From Acidobacteriota bacterium (GTDB taxonomy: Bacteria; Acidobacteriota; Terriglobia; Terriglobales; Acidobacteriaceae), in the NCBI GenBank assembly GCA_013289765.1, contig JABCZI010000007.1, positions 231,599 through 295,598 of the forward strand: a stretch of 64,000 nt of DNA, given 5' to 3'. Shown here one piece after another: positions 53,762 to 62,115 of the stretch. Under the pieces are notes generated by a model. That model was not told where the DNA came from, searched no databases, and saw only the letters and a program-made list of their open reading frames with translations. Every line of letters begins with the position of its first letter. Positions within the stretch are counted from its first letter, which is position 1. Both the position numbers and the translations under genes were made by a program.

Positions 53762-56700
53762 CTACCAGATAAGTTTTAGGGCGAACTGAATCTGACGAGA
53801 AGTCGTTTGCGTAGAAGTGATTAGTCCGGCATTGGAGACGGGATTTCCATTTTGATCGAACACGGTGGAATGGTCTGTAGGCGAGGCGAAGTTAGCACGG
53901 TTAAGAATGTTGAAGAACTCCGCACGGAATTGCGCATTGAAGGTTTCCGAGATACTCCGAATTCGATTGTTCTTGAAGACGGAAACATCCAATTTGGAAA
54001 CTCCCGGACCAATCAGGCTATTGCGGCCCAAATTCCCCCATTTGTTTGCACCGGGGAAAGCCAAACATTCCGTCTTGATGTAGTGATTGGGATTTCCAGA
54101 ATTGGTGAGCGTGGCGCATCCCGGTCCTGCCACGCGGTTCGGGAGTTCACTGGTCTCATCCAATTTCATGCCGGCAGGATCACCGCCGAGGATTGGCGTG
54201 AAAGGCTGGCCTGAACTTGCTTTATAGATGCCGCCCAATTGCCAACCACTGGCAGCCCACGCGAAGGCTCGGGAATTCAGCGCGGGATTAGGAAGTTCCC
54301 AGGTAAAATTCGCCACGAAAGCTTGTGCGACGTTGAAGTCGGAAAGCCCGCGCGTAGTGCGCTGATCAAAGAACAGCTGATTGAACAAACCGTTGGGAAA
54401 GGAGTCGTCTGCTGCGGTGGCTGAAAGCGTGTCAATACTCTTGCCCCAAGTGTACGCAGCGTGCAATTCGACTCCGCGGCTGACGCGCTTGGTCATATCG
54501 GCCTGCAAGGCGTCATAAAAGGAATTGGCTTGCCAGAGAGTCGAATTGATGCGACCAAAATTAGGATTCAGCGTAGTGCTGGTCGCCGTCGGCGGAAACA
54601 CGTAGCCGCTGGAAGTCAAAGTGGGGAGGACCATATCGATGTTATCCATGCGGTAGGGAAGGTGAACTCCGCGGGAACCGACGTAGCCGATAGTCAGGGA
54701 AAGGGTTGAGGTCAGCTCCCTGGCAATGCCCAGATTCCACTGCATCACGTAATTGCGTTTGGGATTGAATTGGACATAGGTCGCCTCCCCGAAATTCGAT
54801 TGATTACTGAATTGTTGGTAGGCACCCGTGGGAAACATGCCGGGCTGCAAAGTATTGGCGAAAATGGAATTCACGAATGGAACGTCGAGTTGGAATGAGT
54901 TTTGAAATTCGTAAGGCAGCGGCAGCACATCGAAGATGCCAAAACCGCCGCGCACCAGCGTCTTTCCGCCCTGCGGATTCCACGAAAAGCCGACCCGCGG
55001 CTCGAAATTCCGCAAGGTAGGATTATTGAAAAACGGCGCGCCTACGTGAGGCACAGCGTCGGTGAGGTTCCGCAGATTGGAGATGCGATTCTGCGCCTCG
55101 GTGGGGACTGTCGACATTTCATAGCGCAAGCCCAGATTTAAGGTGAGGTCCTTTTTCAGCCGAATGTCATCTTCGAAATGAGAGCCGAATATAGTCTGGC
55201 GTAGACCGACATCCGGTATGTTCTGACCGGCGGATCCTTGAAAAACCAGGGGCTGATTGGTCAGAAAATCCAGCAACGAATTGAAGCGAAAAAGACCATT
55301 TACGGCAGGAAGTGACAGCTCATTATCCTGCATGCGTTCAACCAGGACGCCGATCTTTATACCATGGATACCGTGGGAGAGAAATAGATCGTCACCGCCT
55401 TGAAAGGAATTCCAGGCCAAGGACTTTTCGGAGAGGAGAGCTCCTCCCTTGGCTGGCGCGCCGGAGAAATTGGTTATGCCCGGCACCGCCCGTATTTCAC
55501 CAGCTAATGCCCCGGGAATGAACCCGAAAGAAGGATCAAGCATGTTCGGGTCCAGGATTTTTGTTAGACCTCCAGTGATGCCAACAGAGCGGCTGAAGCC
55601 GAAGCGTGCGACGTTTAGAAAGTTGCCACTAAAGGCATGCTGTTCGTGCAGGGTCACGACCTGGCGCCGCGAAACAGTATTGGCAAGCAACTCGTTGAAA
55701 TTGTCGGGCTGAACCGTTTCGGAGTTATCCCGCATGTATGTAACCGCCAGCGCGTCTTTCTCCCACAACTTGCGATCAACTCGGACAGTAAAATAGTTTT
55801 CGTTCGTTACTTCCTGGCCGGCGAAGGAGAAAATCCCGGTATCCCCGAGAAGAGGGCCGTTCGGCAGCGGATAAAATGCATTGATAAAGCGAAGCACGTT
55901 GGGATCGACGGTGATGGTTCCAGTGGAGAGGTTTCCCGCCCGCGCCGCTGCTGAGGGCACTGTGTCTACCGTGGTCACACCAAGTGATTGGCGCAAGCCT
56001 TCGTAATCTCCAAAAATGAACATTCTGTCCTTCTGGATTGGCCCACCGGCTGAGCCGCCAAACTGATTCCGTTTGAAAGGTGGAATCTTGTCGTCAAAAA
56101 AATTTCGCGCGTCCAGTGCGCTATTGCGAAAGAACTCGTAGACATCGCCGTGGAAGGATTTAGTTCCGGAGCGAGTGACGGCGTTGATGACGCCGCCGGA
56201 AGTTCGTCCATACTCCGCGGGATAATTGCTGCCCAGTACAGAGACTTGCTCGACGGCGTCGATTCCAAGATTGTCACCGAGCACGCTGCCAGGAGCGCCA
56301 TTGGAATAATCGTTGATACTGATTCCGTCGAGGCGATAGCTGTTCTGATCGGGCCGGGCGCCGGAGATGCTGATTGGCGCTCCAAAACCGCGTTGTGTAT
56401 TTCCACCGCCGCTCGAACTTCCGGTTTGGACTCCGGTGACTCCCGCCTGCAAAGTGGCGAGTTGAGTCCAATCGCGCCCATTGAGTGGGGTGTTTTGCAC
56501 GACGGATTTCTCCACGTTTTCGGACGACTGAATTGCGGGCGCGCCCGACACGGTTGCGTGTACAACCGACTCAGAACTGCCAGCGCGCATTAGAAAGTTG
56601 AGGACGCGCTGACTCCCGGCTGTTACCGTAATGCCCGTCCAGAGCTGGGTGACAAAAGCAGGAGCGGATACCGTGATTTCATACTTACCAATAGGCAGTC

Positions 56701-56911
56701 CTGGGAGGCTGTAAGAGCCCGACGAGTCACTGAGCACTGCGCGGACCTGCCCGGTGATTACATCCTTTGTAGAGATCCGAACCCCAGGCATTACGGAGCC
56801 CGAATCTCCACTGACAGTTCCAGTTATGCCGCCCCCGGCGAATTGCGCTTGAGTAACGACAGATGGCGCACACACCAAGAGTGCAAAGAGCAAGGCACGA
56901 ATGGGCGCCAT
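53762..56911 (-). CDS. OAR-type TonB-dependent receptor-like protein with carboxypeptidase-regulatory domain
   Basis: 1049 residues from the ATG at 56911. A signal peptide (MAPIRALLFALLVCAPSVVTQAQ) is followed by an Ig-like CarboxypepD_reg domain (GTVSGDSGSVMPGVRISTKD, about residues 30-115), a TonB plug (SISGARPDQNSYRLDGISI) and a large outer-membrane barrel ending in IQFALKLIW with aromatic terminus. In Acidobacteria and Myxococcota such OAR proteins take up large ligands, possibly polysaccharide or peptide fragments. A 19-bp palindrome lies 94 bp upstream of the start. Confidence 0.88.
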   Translation of the reverse strand: MAPIRALLFALLVCAPSVVTQAQFAGGGITGTVSGDSGSVMPGVRISTKDVITGQVRAVLSDSSGSYSLPGLPIGKYEITVSAPAFVTQLWTGITVTAGSQRVLNFLMRAGSSESVVHATVSGAPAIQSSENVEKSVVQNTPLNGRDWTQLATLQAGVTGVQTGSSSGGGNTQRGFGAPISISGARPDQNSYRLDGISINDYSNGAPGSVLGDNLGIDAVEQVSVLGSNYPAEYGRTSGGVINAVTRSGTKSFHGDVYEFFRNSALDARNFFDDKIPPFKRNQFGGSAGGPIQKDRMFIFGDYEGLRQSLGVTTVDTVPSAAARAGNLSTGTITVDPNVLRFINAFYPLPNGPLLGDTGIFSFAGQEVTNENYFTVRVDRKLWEKDALAVTYMRDNSETVQPDNFNELLANTVSRRQVVTLHEQHAFSGNFLNVARFGFSRSVGITGGLTKILDPNMLDPSFGFIPGALAGEIRAVPGITNFSGAPAKGGALLSEKSLAWNSFQGGDDLFLSHGIHGIKIGVLVERMQDNELSLPAVNGLFRFNSLLDFLTNQPLVFQGSAGQNIPDVGLRQTIFGSHFEDDIRLKKDLTLNLGLRYEMSTVPTEAQNRISNLRNLTDAVPHVGAPFFNNPTLRNFEPRVGFSWNPQGGKTLVRGGFGIFDVLPLPYEFQNSFQLDVPFVNSIFANTLQPGMFPTGAYQQFSNQSNFGEATYVQFNPKRNYVMQWNLGIARELTSTLSLTIGYVGSRGVHLPYRMDNIDMVLPTLTSSGYVFPPTATSTTLNPNFGRINSTLWQANSFYDALQADMTKRVSRGVELHAAYTWGKSIDTLSATAADDSFPNGLFNQLFFDQRTTRGLSDFNVAQAFVANFTWELPNPALNSRAFAWAASGWQLGGIYKASSGQPFTPILGGDPAGMKLDETSELPNRVAGPGCATLTNSGNPNHYIKTECLAFPGANKWGNLGRNSLIGPGVSKLDVSVFKNNRIRSISETFNAQFRAEFFNILNRANFASPTDHSTVFDQNGNPVSNAGLITSTQTTSRQIQFALKLIW

Positions 56912-57293
56912 AAGGCAACAGTAGAGTCTTAGGAATCTATAGCAGGGGCACTTAACGTCTGCCGATTTCAAACGAAACCTCCGGAATGAAACGCCAGCAT
57001 CTGTACTGTCAACAGTTGACAGTTTGTAGCCCCGCAATAATATCATTGGGTCGCGCGGATCGATCTCATAGGGTTTGGCTAATGTGGCGCTACGGAATGT
57101 TCGTTTCCGCCATTAGAGGACAAAGTAGTCCTTCTCGCCCGTAAGCGTGAGACAGGGAAAGCGCGAGGCAGACTACTGATCCTTGCGCTTATGCAACAGG
57201 CAACAAGTTAGAGTTTATGAACCGACACCGTAAGCAAGTTTCGAACCGAGATCCATACTTTCGGAGTTGAATCGACACGATGAGGAGCGAAAT
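56912..57293. promoter_or_regulatory. Divergent intergenic region with operator palindrome and structured segment
   Basis: The 382-bp gap between the OAR gene and the first propeller gene has a perfect 9-bp inverted repeat with a one-base centre (57005-57023: ACTGTCAAC-A-GTTGACAGT), typical of a dimeric repressor site. A second structure, AGTAGTC (57124-57130) with GACTACT (57171-57177) enclosing CTCGC/GCGAG, could form a 54-nt hairpin. No regulator gene is nearby. Confidence 0.45.
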
Positions 57294-58310
57294 ATGAAGG
57301 GTTTCGTTGCAGCTTGTGTGGCAGTATGGATTTTTGGGTCTTTTGCACTTTCGCAGGATCAGAGCAGTGCGCCAGACCGCGCTCCCTTACTCTTGGTTCA
57401 ACAGATTCCACTGCCGAACGTGGGAGGCCGTATCGACCATTTCACCTTCGACGGAAAGCGGAAACGCGTCATCGGGGCTGCCCTCGGCAACAACACGGTC
57501 GAAGTCGTGGACACGTTCGCGGGCCGCGACATACACAGCATTTCCGGGGCCGCCGACCCGCAAGGCGTAGTCTTTGTCGGCGAGTTCAATAAGCTTTTCG
57601 TTGCGAACGGTACGGATGGAAAGCTCAGGATCTACGATGGGGATTCGTTCAAACTTCTCGATACCGTGGACATGGGCGAGGACGCCGACAATGTGCGTTA
57701 CGATCCGGCGGAAAAGAGAATCTACGTAGCCTTCGGAGGAGAAGACGGAGGCGGCATTTCCGTGTTGGATGCGGCGAGCGGGAAGCGCCTGGAGGACGTC
57801 GCTAAGCTGGATGCGCACCCTGAGTCATTTCAGATCGCTACTTCAAAACCCGTGATCTATGCCAATGTCGCTACTAAAGCTAAAGTCGTCATGATTGACC
57901 GGAAGACACACAAAGTCACGGATTGGCCACTAAAAAATGCGAAGGGCAATTACCCGATGGCGCTCGACGAAGCCGACCATCGAATCCTGGTCGTGACGCG
58001 GAAACCCGCACGGCTTATAGCGATCGACACCGAGACGGGGGCAATGGTTGCGAGCATTCCATGCGTCAACGATGCGGACGATGTCTATTACGACACTGGA
58101 CGAAAACGCATCTACATTCCGGGCGGCGAGGGCTTCCTCAGCGTTATTGAGCAAACGGACGCGGATCACTACAAGCCACTGGCAAAAATTCCCACCACAA
58201 TCGGCGCGCGAACGGGCTTGTGGTATGAGAAACGAGACCGCTTTTATTTAGCTGTGCCCGCGAGTTCGAAAGAAGGAGCCGCCTTGTGGGTATACGCGCC
58301 CGAAGACTAG
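57294..58310 (+). CDS. Secreted YVTN-type beta-propeller protein, 1
   Basis: 338 residues. A signal peptide (MKGFVAACVAVWIFGSFALSQ) precedes a beta-propeller built of repeats such as GRIDHFTFDGKRKRVIGAALG, NNTVEVVDTFAG and KVVMIDRKTHKVTDW. Such YncE-like propellers bind proteins, DNA or cell-surface ligands; no catalytic motif is visible. It is followed within 8 bp by a clear paralogue. The ATG at 57294 is preferred over 57267 because it gives the signal peptide. Confidence 0.82.
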   Translation: MKGFVAACVAVWIFGSFALSQDQSSAPDRAPLLLVQQIPLPNVGGRIDHFTFDGKRKRVIGAALGNNTVEVVDTFAGRDIHSISGAADPQGVVFVGEFNKLFVANGTDGKLRIYDGDSFKLLDTVDMGEDADNVRYDPAEKRIYVAFGGEDGGGISVLDAASGKRLEDVAKLDAHPESFQIATSKPVIYANVATKAKVVMIDRKTHKVTDWPLKNAKGNYPMALDEADHRILVVTRKPARLIAIDTETGAMVASIPCVNDADDVYYDTGRKRIYIPGGEGFLSVIEQTDADHYKPLAKIPTTIGARTGLWYEKRDRFYLAVPASSKEGAALWVYAPED

Positions 58311-58318
58311 GAGGGAAT

Positions 58319-59353
58319 ATGAAGAGTTTGAAGATCTGCTTCGTTGCTATCGGCTTGCTGGTCGCTAACCACGGAATTGCTTTTTCACAAGAGGGCGGAA
58401 AGCAGCCGCTCAAACTCGTTCAGACGATCACTTTGCCCAACGTGAATGGCCGTCTCGACCACATGGATGTGGACGTGAAGGGCAAGCGTTTGTTCGTTGC
58501 GGGCCTGGAGAACGGTACGTTTGAGGTTGTGGACCTTGCGTCCGGCAAGTGGGTGCGCAGCATTCCTGGGTTTAAGAAATCCCAGGGATCGTTATTCGTT
58601 CCTGCTCTCAACAAACTGTTTTTGGCGAGCGGCGACGATGGAATGGTGCGCGTGTTTCGGGCGGACACATTCGAACTTCTCGATGCGATTCATCTTGATA
58701 CCGGACCAAATCGCATCGTCTACGAGCCGAAGTCGAAGCTGATTTACGTCGGCTGTGGCGGCAAGGATGCTGGCAAGGACTACGGAGAAATTGGAATCAT
58801 CGATGCGCAGACCGATAAGGTCGTCGGCGATATCAAAGTGGCGGCTCATCCTTCTGAGCTCTTGCTGGATAAATCTGGGAAGACGCTTTTTGTTTTCGTC
58901 TCTATTGCCAGTGAAGTCCAGGTCATTGACACGCGGAAACGAGAGGTTTTATCCACGTGGCCGGTAACTAGCAAGCGGAACGGCGATGGGGCGTTCGGTG
59001 AAAAGACTTCACGGCTATTCATTGGAACGCGGACACCGCCGGAGATGGTGGTCATGGATTCGAAATCGGGCAAGGAAATCGCTCACCTGCCGACCGCTGA
59101 GAATATGGATGGCGTTTACTTTGATGCCAGTCGTAAGCAGATCTATGTTTCTGGCGGCCGGGATTCAGCGACCGGTTCGGTATATGTTTATCGGCAAAAG
59201 GACGCCGATCACTACGAAACGATCGGCACAATCCCTACGCGCGAAGGCGCCGGAACATCTTTCTGGTCCCCCGATCTCAATCGTTACTACGTCGCGGCCT
59301 CAAAGAACGACAAGGAGGAGGCAGCTATTCTCGTCTATGAGCCTGAAAATTGA
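58319..59353 (+). CDS. Secreted YVTN-type beta-propeller protein, 2
   Basis: 344 residues. Signal peptide (MKSLKICFVAIGLLVANHGIAFSQ), then propeller blades beginning LPNVNGRLDHMDVDVKGKRL, which aligns with its upstream paralogue, and blades such as GTFEVVDLASGKWVRSIPG. The two genes are probably a tandem duplication that diverged, likely co-transcribed with the same unknown role at the cell envelope. GGAGGGA lies 7 bases before the ATG. Confidence 0.82.
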   Translation: MKSLKICFVAIGLLVANHGIAFSQEGGKQPLKLVQTITLPNVNGRLDHMDVDVKGKRLFVAGLENGTFEVVDLASGKWVRSIPGFKKSQGSLFVPALNKLFLASGDDGMVRVFRADTFELLDAIHLDTGPNRIVYEPKSKLIYVGCGGKDAGKDYGEIGIIDAQTDKVVGDIKVAAHPSELLLDKSGKTLFVFVSIASEVQVIDTRKREVLSTWPVTSKRNGDGAFGEKTSRLFIGTRTPPEMVVMDSKSGKEIAHLPTAENMDGVYFDASRKQIYVSGGRDSATGSVYVYRQKDADHYETIGTIPTREGAGTSFWSPDLNRYYVAASKNDKEEAAILVYEPEN

Positions 59354-59606
59354 GACTAGTGTGAGGTGAGCGATGTGCTGCGCTTTTCGCGCGCATCGAC
59401 GTAGCCAAAAAAGGGGTCAGTCAGAAGGCATCCCGCTCCCGACACGTTGCAGACCATCGACCAGGAGAAACCCAGTTGCGAGCAGAAGCAGGAACACTGC
59501 ATAGAACTAGGCCGCTATTATGGCATCAGCCGGTAAAGCGGGTAGTCTGCTTGCAGAAGGCGTAGCCGGATTACGAGCCACAACTCCTGTTTGCGAGGGA
59601 TTCTTA

Positions 59607-59696
59607 TGGCGGAGAGGGTGGGATTTGAACCCACGATACCCGTTAAGGTATGTCCGCTTTCGAGGCGGATCGTTTCAACCACTCACGCACCTCTCC
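59607..59696 (-). tRNA. tRNA-Ser (CGA)
   Basis: On the minus strand, GGAGAGG (59690-59696) pairs with CCTCTCC at the 3' side, followed by discriminator G and an encoded CCA (complement of 59607-59609). The anticodon loop CTCGAAA carries CGA, reading UCG serine. A long variable arm (class II) is present, as expected for serine. The GTTCAAATC T-loop is intact. Confidence 0.96.
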
Positions 59697-59782
59697 GCGT
59701 GGAAAAAGCTGTCAGCTATCAGCCGTCAGCTAAAACCAAGGTTCCCCGCTTCGCTCGGAATGACATGCGAATTAGTGTCACT

Positions 59783-59815
59783 CCAACGACTAACGGCCAG
59801 CGACTAACGACGGCT
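59783..59815. repeat. Intergenic ACGACTAACGG repeat, copy 3
   Basis: ACGACTAACGGCCAGCGACT followed by AACGACGG. It matches the right arms of the intergenic repeats at 15899 and 19555. It lies between tRNA-Ser and the tadA stop. Confidence 0.55.
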
Positions 59816-60313
59816 TTTAAAGAACGTTTGCAGCAGTTCGGCGCAACGACCTGCCAGGACTCCGTTGCGGACTTCTACTGTGTGATTCAGTTGCGAGTGA
59901 TTCAGCACCTGCATTACTGAATGCACTGCGCCCGCTTTCGGATCGGCCGCGCCGTAGACCAGGCGCTTGATCCGGGCGTGCACCAGCGCACCGGCGCACA
60001 TCGCGCACGGTTCAATTGTAGCAAACAGCTCACACTCGGTTAGACGATGATTGCCGAGAGCTGCTCCGGCAGCGCGCAGGGCGATAATCTCGGCGTGCGC
60101 GGCAGGATCAGAATCGGTGATGTTGCGATTCCACCCGCGGCCCACGATGCGATCTCCGCACACGACTACCGCTCCGACGGGAACTTCTCCGGCTTCGAGA
60201 GCGCGCTGTGCGGAGCGGAGGGCTTCCTCCATCCAGAGTTCGTCGGGACCGGTCGTTAATGGGGTCGTTGATGCGGTCGTTGGCACGGAAGGCTCCACGC
60301 AGCAGGGTAACAT
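59804..60313 (-). CDS. tadA: tRNA-specific adenosine deaminase
   Basis: 169 residues. Zinc deaminase that converts A34 to inosine in tRNA-Arg(ACG). Zinc ligands and catalytic Glu are in DPAAHAEIIAL, and the second cysteine pair is in IEPCAMCAGALVHARI. About 25 N-terminal residues before DELWMEEALRSAQRAL are not conserved, so the true start may be internal. Confidence 0.92.
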   Translation of the reverse strand: MLPCCVEPSVPTTASTTPLTTGPDELWMEEALRSAQRALEAGEVPVGAVVVCGDRIVGRGWNRNITDSDPAAHAEIIALRAAGAALGNHRLTECELFATIEPCAMCAGALVHARIKRLVYGAADPKAGAVHSVMQVLNHSQLNHTVEVRNGVLAGRCAELLQTFFKSRR

Positions 60314-60484
60314 TTGGATGTGGAGCTTCGGTGGGGCAATCGCATCGCATGAAGGCGCATTATCTCGAAGCGGGCGACGGCATGTCTGACGGCATGTCTG
60401 AAGATATGCGCTGATGCGAATCGAGTGAGGCGGAAACAGCCTTGGGTCGAATGATGCGAGGTGACTTAGCGTTCCGCGGCAAGA

Positions 60485-60640
60485 TCAGATCAGGCTCAGC
60501 ACAGAGCGCACCACATCCGGAATGACCGCTCGAACAATCGCGGGCAGCAGAATTGTAATAACCGGATACGCGATCACCACGATCGGCACGGCCAGAAAAA
60601 TGCGGACTTTCGGGGTCAAGTTGGTCAGATAGTCCCGCAT
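60485..60640 (-). CDS. Small hydrophobic protein
   Basis: 51 residues starting at an internal ATG (60640), MRDYLTNLTPKVRIFLAVP. A hydrophobic stretch (VVIAYPVITILLPAIV) suggests one membrane span. No family recognised. The open frame extends to 60697 but that part lacks a ribosome site. The evidence for coding is composition only. Confidence 0.4.
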   Translation of the reverse strand: MRDYLTNLTPKVRIFLAVPIVVIAYPVITILLPAIVRAVIPDVVRSVLSLI

Positions 60641-60927
60641 AACTTCCTCTGGTTTCAGATACGAAACGGAAGCCGAAAAAGTTCCCTGAGTGCGCAACGT
60701 TTTTTGCAGAAATTTGATTGCTTGCTAGCCACCGACCACAGGGCTAATGGATGCCGTCGCTTCGCGACTCCAAGTGTTGTCACGCTGCTTTCTTGCCGCT
60801 GTCTTTGAGAAGGCCGAGTTGAACCAGGCTTTCGGCGGTGGCGCGTACAAAGAATATCGGCGGCGGGTAGCGGTGCAGTTTTGAATCAGGGCTAGCGTTC
60901 GCTTGCGGCCTGTGGGAAACTGTTTGG

Positions 60928-61167
60928 ATGTCAGCAGAGATAAGAGTGGGTCAAATCGTGGTGCCGGACGGCCTGGTGGGGGTTTACCGGGTTGTTAAAG
61001 TGTCTACGGACGGACAGACAGCGGACATTGAGAAGTTCGATGTGTCGACGCAGAAGTCCGTGGGCGACCCGGTTCGCTCCGTTGCCGTGAACAAGTTGAC
61101 GTTGTACAAGGAAGACTCAAGCCAGGCTGCCGCCAGGATATTGAGAGAAGCGATTACTGAGGACTAG
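60928..61167 (+). CDS. Small hypothetical protein
   Basis: 79 residues: VGQIVVPDGLVGVYRVVKV, then KFDVSTQKSVGDPVRSVAVNKLTLYKE, a beta-rich pattern. No known family or catalytic motif. Start has TTTGG upstream rather than a strong ribosome site. Confidence 0.5.
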   Translation: MSAEIRVGQIVVPDGLVGVYRVVKVSTDGQTADIEKFDVSTQKSVGDPVRSVAVNKLTLYKEDSSQAAARILREAITED

Positions 61168-61292
61168 TTCAACTTGGTCCGATGAACCGGTCCATTTCTG
61201 CCCATCTTCTTCTTCGTTGCGCAGCGTCTGGTGGCTGCCAGGATAACTCCGAACTTGCAAAATCCAGCCTGGTCGGGCAGTCTCGTTAGACC

Positions 61293-61898
61293 ATGACGCT
61301 CACGAGATTGCTCAACCTTTTTCCCCCTATTGTTTTTCTCTTCGTAATGGCCGCTGCGGGAAGTGCTGTGGCGCAAGAGGATTCTGGTCCGCAGGAAGGC
61401 GGGAATGAGGTAGCGGTGTGGGCTGGGGGCGGGCATTCGGTTCCGGGCGGCACTCAGCATACTGAGGCTTTTAATGCGGGATTTCGTTATGGGTGGGTGA
61501 TTACGGGGGCGCATTGGCCGGGGATCTTGCGCGGGCGGTTTGAGTACACGGTGGATGCGATTCCGGTATATCTGATTTTTCAGCCGGCGAATACGGCGTA
61601 TGCGGCGGGGTTTGATCCGCTGGGATTGAAGTGGAACTTTGAGCGGCGCGGGAGGTTCTCGCCATTTTTACAGTTGAGCGGGGGAGTGCTGTTCAGCAAT
61701 CACGATATTCCGGTTAACACGAATTCGGTGAACTTCAGTCCAAGTGCGGCGTTGGGCACGCACATTCTGGGGGAGAAATATAACTGGAGTGTGGAGGTGC
61801 GGTACTTGCATATTTCGAATTCGGGGTTGGGAGTGTACAACCCAGGGTTGAATACGGTGCAGGTGCGCTTGGGGGTGGGAAGGTTTTGGAAGAAGTGA
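61293..61898 (+). CDS. Lipid A 3-O-deacylase, PagL-like (acyloxyacyl hydrolase)
   Basis: 201 residues. Signal peptide to about residue 28 (ending SAVAQ). The barrel ends in VRYLHISNSGLG, matching the PagL catalytic His-x-Ser at the outer-membrane active site. Glycine-rich strands (EVAVWAGGGHSVPGG) at the mature N-terminus also match PagL. It would remove the 3-position acyl chain from lipid A, changing lipopolysaccharide. Confidence 0.8.
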   Translation: MTLTRLLNLFPPIVFLFVMAAAGSAVAQEDSGPQEGGNEVAVWAGGGHSVPGGTQHTEAFNAGFRYGWVITGAHWPGILRGRFEYTVDAIPVYLIFQPANTAYAAGFDPLGLKWNFERRGRFSPFLQLSGGVLFSNHDIPVNTNSVNFSPSAALGTHILGEKYNWSVEVRYLHISNSGLGVYNPGLNTVQVRLGVGRFWKK

Positions 61899-61935
61899 TC
61901 CAAAAGGGACGCTGGACGGATTCTAAATTCATCAA

Positions 61936-61963
61936 CCACGAAGGACACGAAGGTTCACGAAGG
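61936..61963 (+). repeat. CACGAAGG tandem repeat
   Basis: CCACGAAGGACACGAAGG followed by TTCACGAAGG. This resembles the CACGGAGG words of cassette 2, but no GxxExxY gene is here. It lies just upstream of the IS110 element and may mark its insertion target. Confidence 0.7.
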
Positions 61964-62047
61964 TGCCTCTCGCTGTCCACCTGAATCTGGGATCAGTCTG
62001 GGTGTGACCATTAACGTCAATGAGTGAAATGATTCCATAACAATGTC

Positions 62048-62111
62048 GGCTCCCAGGCCCGAGTAGACTTTGGAGGCGCAAACCAACCAAAGGGCTCGGA
62101 GGAAAGGAGCC
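62048..62111 (+). ncRNA. Structured leader of IS110 (bridge-RNA-like candidate)
   Basis: Three stacked helices. GGCTCC (62048-62053) pairs with GGAGCC (62106-62111), CCGAG (62059-62063) with CTCGG (62095-62099), and CTTTGG (62068-62073) with CCAAAG (62087-62092). The apical loop is AGGCGCAAACCAA, and internal loops separate the helices. The outer helix contains the ribosome site (AAAGGAG), four bases before the ATG. IS110 elements are known to encode a bridge RNA in the non-coding DNA beside the recombinase gene. Assignment is by architecture only. Confidence 0.5.
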
Positions 62112-62115
62112 GAAC

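Noticed and set aside
59410..59510. Minus-strand hydrophobic segment FYAVFLLLLATGFLLVDG
   Set aside because: Short, no start and preceded by a stop codon; at most a gene fragment, not supportable as a gene.
59520..59920. Plus-strand ORFs containing RGWDLNPRYPL or ERVGFEPTIPV
   Set aside because: Both read the antisense of tRNA-Ser at 59607-59696. These sequences are typical artefacts of tRNA-Ser regions.
61936..61963. CRISPR-like direct repeats
   Set aside because: The repeat is short, tandem and without spacers; no cas genes are present anywhere in the window.
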